Of a DNA stretch of 64,000 bases, positions 54,801 through 61,600 are shown piece after piece (within the stretch, counting starts at the first letter, position 1; every line of letters starts with the position of its first letter). The translations under genes were made by a program, and so were the position numbers. This DNA comes from Ricordea florida (Eukaryota; Cnidaria; Anthozoa; Corallimorpharia; Ricordeidae), in NCBI GenBank assembly GCA_949710005.1, contig OX453280.1, positions 9,169,741 to 9,233,740 on the forward strand, in the 5' to 3' direction. Below the pieces are notes generated by a model, which did no database searches, was not told the DNA's origin, and worked only from the letters and a program-made list of their open reading frames with translations.

Positions 54801-57800
54801 CAAAAACGAGCCGTGTCTCATCGAATTTCCAAACACGTCACGGTGCTTGATTTCTTTCGTCTTTCTCTCGTGCATGATTGATGAGAAAGATGGGAAATGC
54901 GACATGCAGTGCAGGCAGTTTTAAAAGATCTTAATGCTGACTTGCTGATCTATGCTTTAGTGTACATGTTGTAGTTCAATTTTATCCTTGGTTTAAAATT
55001 TATTTTCCTTTGTTTCAAACTCATCATCATACATTGCCGTACCAGAAAACAAAGAAAAATAAAATCTGAACCAAGGGAAAAATTGAACTACAACGTCCAC
55101 GCCGTTAAAACTACACAATAAATATATGTCCGAGTATCATGAACAGTCAACATGAAAATAAGATATGTAACTTGCGTTTTGTGGTGCTACCCTATTTTAG
55201 GGCCGGTATGTTAGACTACGAGATTGCACTCTGTCTTACGCCTTATTTGGAGAAGGAAACAGAGTATGTGCCGTGGATGTCCGGTCTCAGCAATTTGGCT
55301 TACATTGCAACACAGTTCTCGACTCGTGACTCAGTAACTGGATCTGACGATTATCAAATTTACAAGGTGAAATATTAGACACAGTAAATCCTGTATTAAG
55401 CCACCCTCCTCTAATAAGCCACCCGTCTGTAAGATAAGAAATTTATTAACCTACCCCCTCCCCTGAAGAAAACTATTGAATAAACGAAAATGAAGATTTG
55501 TAATCAAGTTAAACCTTTAATGCTGCATTTAGCTAAATCAGTAAGCAACCCTCTCTAATTGCCCACTTTTGGTACCTTAAGTCAATAAGCCACCCCTCTC
55601 AATTAACCTACCTTTGGTACAAGAAGCCACCCCTCTTTAATAAGTATGGTTCTACTCAAATATAGTGATTTCTATTCGATAAGGCCAACAATTGAGCCCA
55701 AGCCGAATCTATGTATTATTTTTGTAATGTCAATTCAAAGTATTTCACAGTGTAGGATTTTAAATTTTTCTCTTTTACTTTAGAATAGTATCGTCGCTAA
55801 ACTTTGTCAATTCATTGGCCCTTGTAGGGTTTCCGATGTTTTCTCGACAATGACATGCTCATTTAAAAAAAATGAAACGACTTTCTGTTGGGATTTTGGA
55901 TGCTTTCTGTTAATTTTAACGTTCGGCATTTATTTGCCATCCCTTTTCTGGCTTTTTGCGCGCCATACTATTTACGTGAATATGAATTTATGAAAAGTTT
56001 GTAATAAGAAAAAACGGCAGGTATTTATAGAAAACAATGTTATTGCAAATTGATAAAAGAGCTCTTCACGACTATGATCAGTCAAAATCAAGTTGAAAAC
56101 TTTAACAAAGTTGTTTTGCAAAAGCAATAAAACTGATTAACTGTGTAAAACGTTAACATGCAACTTAAGAGCTGTAAGAAATGAAAGGTTTGTGCCCTTA
56201 GCTGTCACCTTTCTGACTACTGTCACCATCCAAAACACGAAGCCTGCAAAACTTCGTATAGTTATCGTATTAAGGCACGTGAAACGTACGTGTGTACGAT
56301 ATTTCTCCGTGGAAAAAAAATTCTATAAAACGCTGCTAGTCTGTAATAAAATGTAATACACTATGGCTTGATTTCATTTCGACAACTGACATAATTTTGC
56401 TGGCTGGAAAGAATTAGTTAGGGCATATGGGGCAAGCAGGAATGGAAAAATGTTTTTAATGAACAACGATTTATTGATTTATTCATAAAATTGATATTTT
56501 GTGTCCAGTGCACGTGTTTGCTAATTTTGCTTTCTTCCGTTCAACAGTCATACCTTCTGAAACTGCTTCGCCGCATAGCAGAAAAATTAGGCTGGAATGA
56601 AACCAAAGGAGAACCGCATTTACAAAAGTTCGTACGATCTTTTCATGGAATGAAACCGTAGTCAGCAAACAGATTTAAGTATTTCTTGTTTTACATATCC
56701 GGCCACATTGCGTAACCATTTAGGGACCTTACAATAAATTCCATCTTTGGGTAGAGTAAAGAATCTAACCTGGGAATATACGTTTATCTGTTTTTGGGAA
56801 AAGCTTTATTCAGTTGCAGGGCTTGAAATTTAGAAAAAAAAATTGCAAATCGAAGAATTTTAGTCGCCTTTCTTACAAAAGACGCGCCCGTGATACACTA
56901 TTCGAAGCAACCGCTGTAATGGCGTCTAAATTGGACGACCCTGTCACCTAATGTTCAAAATAACTTCTGTTGACAGGATTGTGCCGACCAAGTTCAAATT
57001 TTCAGTTACACATAACACTCAGATAACATATTAACTTCGTCGTTAGTCGCTATTAATACCGCTCTACTAGCCACGAACTAGTCGCAAATTGGCGACCCAT
57101 CGATACCTTTAGTCGTGACAATGAAACGCTTAGTCGCAAATGCGCCTACATCAGTATCCGATTATCAGTGAGTAATAACCAGTGGTCAATGAACAATCGA
57201 TCGGCCACAAAATTTTCAAGCATACATTTTCCATGGTCAATTGCTCGTGGCCGATTATTATCGTCACGAACCATTGTAATGTCAATTTTTGACACAGGAA
57301 GTAAGTTATGAAAACGAAATAGACCATTCTACAGCTTAGTAGCCTGGCCTCGAATAGAAGTGAGGCTCTCTCTCTCTCTTTTTCGCTCCGGGCTTCTACG
57401 GCGGGTGTCGTCGGTTCCCTCGTGCGGCAAATATAAGAGCCCGCCAGTCCTGGATGTCCTTTGCTGCGGCCACTATCTCACTCACGGTCAGCGGAGCGTC
57501 GTTGTTGATGACTTTGGTAATGTAGTCATCATAGAGCCGGCGTTTGCTAGAACGGGTGGTGTGCCCATGACTAGGGGAGTACAGAGCGTACCGACGGATG
57601 GGTTCGTCAACATCTGGAGGCTGGAGGTGACCATGTTTTGTTACAAACCTCTGTCTTCTTCATAAGTAAATATTATGATTCGCACATAAAAGTTGGGGAG
57701 GTTTGTAACCAAGCAAAGACACCTCAAGCCTTGCTTCCTTTCAAAGACTAGGTGCCTAAGGACATAACTGTAAATGGCCTATTGTGTGAGATTTGCTGCA

Positions 57801-58586
57801 TTATAATACCTGTGTAATCAATAACGGATTGATTGTTTATATCTTGATTGATTGTTGGATAATCAATGAGCGTCGATTAGTCACCAGTTACCACTGATTA
57901 TTGTTGATAACTGATGACCATTCATTCGCTCCGACGAAGGGCTAACGCTTGAAACGTCAGTATTTCTCTTTTACCTTACGGTGGTATAACTTACTTTATC
58001 AATTCGTTTGATTATCCTAATTTATTGTGTTTCAATTCCCAACCGACGCAGCACCAGTTTCTTTAGAAACTACCCCCACAGTGACTAATCAATTGATATA
58101 ATGATTACCTATCGATTGCTCATTGATGTCATTCATTACCATTTTATTACGACTGGATTGAAGCAGTAGTTTATGGTTTTGTACAAGAAAATAAATATAT
58201 CGGCAGAAGTTCAGGACCCCATCACTCAGTAATAGGCTCCTGATATCGGTGAAACGGGAAGGAGACTTGGCGACCCGCTTCCGTGAACACCAAACATAGA
58301 TCGAAAAAAAAAACTAAAGAGAAGCTCCCAAGCCAGTTGCACGTCCCCTTAAGACCTATCTGGCCATTCGACTCTGAACAAGGCGATCTGTTGGCTTTCC
58401 CTTCATCAAGACAACACAGGAAGCCGAAAAAATCGTGAACAAAGGTGTATGTTCCAATTAGGCACCCCACGGCACAAACCAACGCTTTTCATTGATCAAA
58501 TTCAGTCCTATTTACTTGGTGCCATGGTAATAATGTAACTGCAAATTGCCATTGTACTTTACAAACACATCACCTTCGCTTCGGCG

Positions 58587-58628
<42 letters not shown>

Positions 58629-61600
58629 GGCCCCTGCGCAAGGATGACACGCAAATTCGTGAAGCGTTCCAAATTTTTTACTCGTAATCTTAAAGTTATT
58701 TCGCATCATCCTCTAAGATCAGCACATGACTTTTTTAACAACAGAGTTATCAAATACTGGAACCAGCTACCATTGAATATACGACATTCATCAAGTATTA
58801 ACACCTTTAAGGCCGGTATTGAACATTTTAAGTTATTCAAACCTGACTCACCTAACGGCTTCTGGCAATTATCTGAGCATATCTTCAATCGAGTTAGTGA
58901 TAAAAGTGAACATGTAAAGTATTTATTAGCTAATCGCGATGTTGCCTTGCGGCAAAATATTTTAATTTAAAGTAGTTGTAATCTTTTAGCTTATTGTATT
59001 CTCTTTTTATCTATATAATCGAATGTAAATAATTTTTGTAATCTGTTTTTTATTGGAGATATCCTGAATGTGATATAATAAAGTTATAGTTATAGTATAT
59101 AGTTATCGTTCGCTCTGACAAAGGGCTGACGCTGGAAACATCAGCAACCCTGAAATCATACGGTGCTAAAAATTTCGTAATGAATTCGCTTAACCATTCG
59201 TTGAACCATGTTTTGCACAGTTGTGTGGTGTTCAGAGGCTACCCTATTTATCAACTAATCTTCAAACGTTTCCCCCTTTTTTCTCCAGATACCTCCGAGC
59301 CTCCGTTTTAAAAGTGGTTGCTGAATATGATGACGACAGTGAATTAGTGAAAGAGGGTCATGAAATGTTTGAAGAATGGCTTGAGGGAAGGGAGTAAGTC
59401 AAGGCCTTGCATTGCTTGTTGAAACATTATTAGTCATTTAACTCCCAGAAGTGATCAGTGTGAATCTTCTTGTGATATCAGTATATATATCGTTATCCAA
59501 ACAAGTGTTGAGAATTTAGGCAAATATCAACACACGAATACTGCCTTGATCTGACTCAATCTTGATTTGAAAGACAAAATCTGACGCTGGATTGCTCGGG
59601 ATCATTCGGGACAATACCCGACCAGATCCTGGAAACTTGTTGGCCCGTGTGGAAACAGGAATAAAGGAACATTGTTGGCTGGTTTTAGTTTTTTTTTTTG
59701 GACCGCTTTAGTTTTGTTACAAAGTGACTACATATGTTTCGTTAATATAGGGTGCCCCCTAACCTACGGAACACTGTCTACGCAATGGGATTAAAGCACG
59801 CCAGTAGAAGCATATGGAGTGAAACATTTGAGAGGTATCTAAACGAGACGGTGCCATCAGAGAAGAGGAAACTGATGTATGCGCTGACAAACAACCGTGA
59901 CGAAACCATCTTAAAGGAGTAAGGGACCCGTTTTAACTTGTCTTACTTTTGGAGAGCTCGTCCAGTAAAAGACTGAATAGAATTTATCCATCAACTATAA
60001 ACTTAAAAATGTTAGTGATTCGCTGTTGTGTGTAGGCATTACTGAAGAAATCGCTCGGTTTCGAATTGCCATCTATGTATGACGCTTTATAGTGAAACCT
60101 CCGTTGCACCACGATATGGCAGCGTTGTGTAGCTTTTCAAAGAATGGTCACATTGCATGGTTTGATCCAAAGATGAAGGAGTTAGAGTCACACTATATAG
60201 TAGTACAAACTTTACCACAGTACAGTACTATTCCGTAGCTTTACAAAGAATGGTCACACTGCGTGGTTTGATCCACAGATGAAAAAGTTAGAATCACACT
60301 GTATAGTAAAACAAACAGTACCACAGTACAGTACTGTTCAGTAGCTTTACAAAGGATGGTCACACTGCATGGTTTGATCCACAGATGAAAACGATAGAAC
60401 CACACTGTATAGTAAAACAAACAGTACCACAGTACTGTTCTGTTCAGTAGCTTTATAAAGAATGGTTACACTGCATGGTTTGATCCACAGATGAAAAAGT
60501 TGGAACCACACTGTATAGTAAAACAAACTGGACCGTAACTCCCAGATGCCAACAAGATCTTCCAGAAACATTTGTTATCGTTTTCCTTTTTATTTCCTGC
60601 AGGCTTCTCAGTTACTCATTGGACGATAGTAAAATTCGCTCCCAGGACTCTGTTGCTGTAATCAACTCCATTGCTCAAAATCCATCGGGACGCATAGCGG
60701 CCTGGGACTTTACTAAACGTAACTACGATACACTGTTCAAAAGGTATGTGCATTTTGCATGCTCACGCTGTTTTCTCTCGAGACTTGAACAAGGTAAAAT
60801 TGGCAATTATTCTCTGAAATCGAGGTGAAAACTGGCAAAATATTTACCAGGGCCGGGTTGTTCGAAGCAGTGTCAAGGTAACCCAGGGTTAGAAGTGTGA
60901 AATTTAAGTGCAGATATGAGAGCTCAAAAAGCACATTCAGTATAATTCCTTTTTAATGCAATTTGATGAATGTAGGCTCTATAAAATAGAGAAAGTTATC
61001 GGAGAAAATGCTTTTTAACAAGAGGAGAAGAAACCCGGGTTAAAATTTAATCCCAAGTTAGCGCTAATCGGCCCTCGAACAACCAGCCCCAGGCTGCTAA
61101 TCAGCGAGGTAAATATTTCTAAAGCCACTATTCACCGAGCCGAGAATTTTGAGCCAGATTGCGAAAAGTTCCAAGGCCGGTTGCAGCGTTGGGAACACCT
61201 TTTATATCACAAAAGTGGTGTAACTCTTGCTTGAACTAGCTCAGCGCCCTTGTTTGGATGATGTTAAAACGACAAAACATCAGCTCCCTTTATTTATATA
61301 TTATTTTATCACCGAGTTGGATAAACCATTTTCTTTGTGTACATCAAAATCCGCGTCATGATGTTTCAGTTTATACCTAGACCTGTTTACAATCCCCTGT
61401 CCTTAGAGCAAACCTAGCGTCATTGATATTGTCAATCGTAAGAGGTGCTCGCAGTCCAGTGAACCAATCAAACAGCAAAGCAGACATATGACTCCTCGGT
61501 GATCCCCCCAACCCCCCCCCCCCCCCCCCCCACGGGAACCTGGATAAACTTTGGCACTGCGGGTTGCAAGGCTCGGGTGCGTTCTTGAACAAACGCGAAA

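Larger units (their letters stand above)
58571..59100 (+). mobile_element. U6-LINE chimeric retrocopy
   Basis: Directly after the U6 T-run, sequence encoding the end of a LINE ORF2 follows (HPLRSAHDFFNNRVIKYWNQ, then LPLNIRHSSSINTFKAGI). It ends in the TAAAGTTATAGTTATAGTAT-type 3' tail. U6 joined to a 5'-truncated LINE is known in mammals, from template switching during target-primed reverse transcription. Confidence 0.65.
57930..59150 (+). mobile_element. Penelope-like element relic with GIY-YIG remnant
   Basis: A GACGAAGGGCTAACGCTTGA / AACGTCAG block (57947-57975), typical of Penelope-like terminal sequences, is followed by a decayed GIY-YIG endonuclease tail (YIG near 58197; IGETGRRLGD near 58235-58270; KPVA-like and RFSLIKF near 58330-58505). 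A second diverged block (CTGACAAAGGGCTGACGCTG, 59119-59145) lies beyond the inserted U6-LINE unit. Confidence 0.55.
56628..59288 (+). other. M1 gene intron rich in retroelement relics
   Basis: It contains a minus-strand retroelement tail (57420-57640), Penelope-like sequence (57930-58510 and 59105-59150) and the U6-LINE chimera (58571-59100). Confidence 0.6.
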
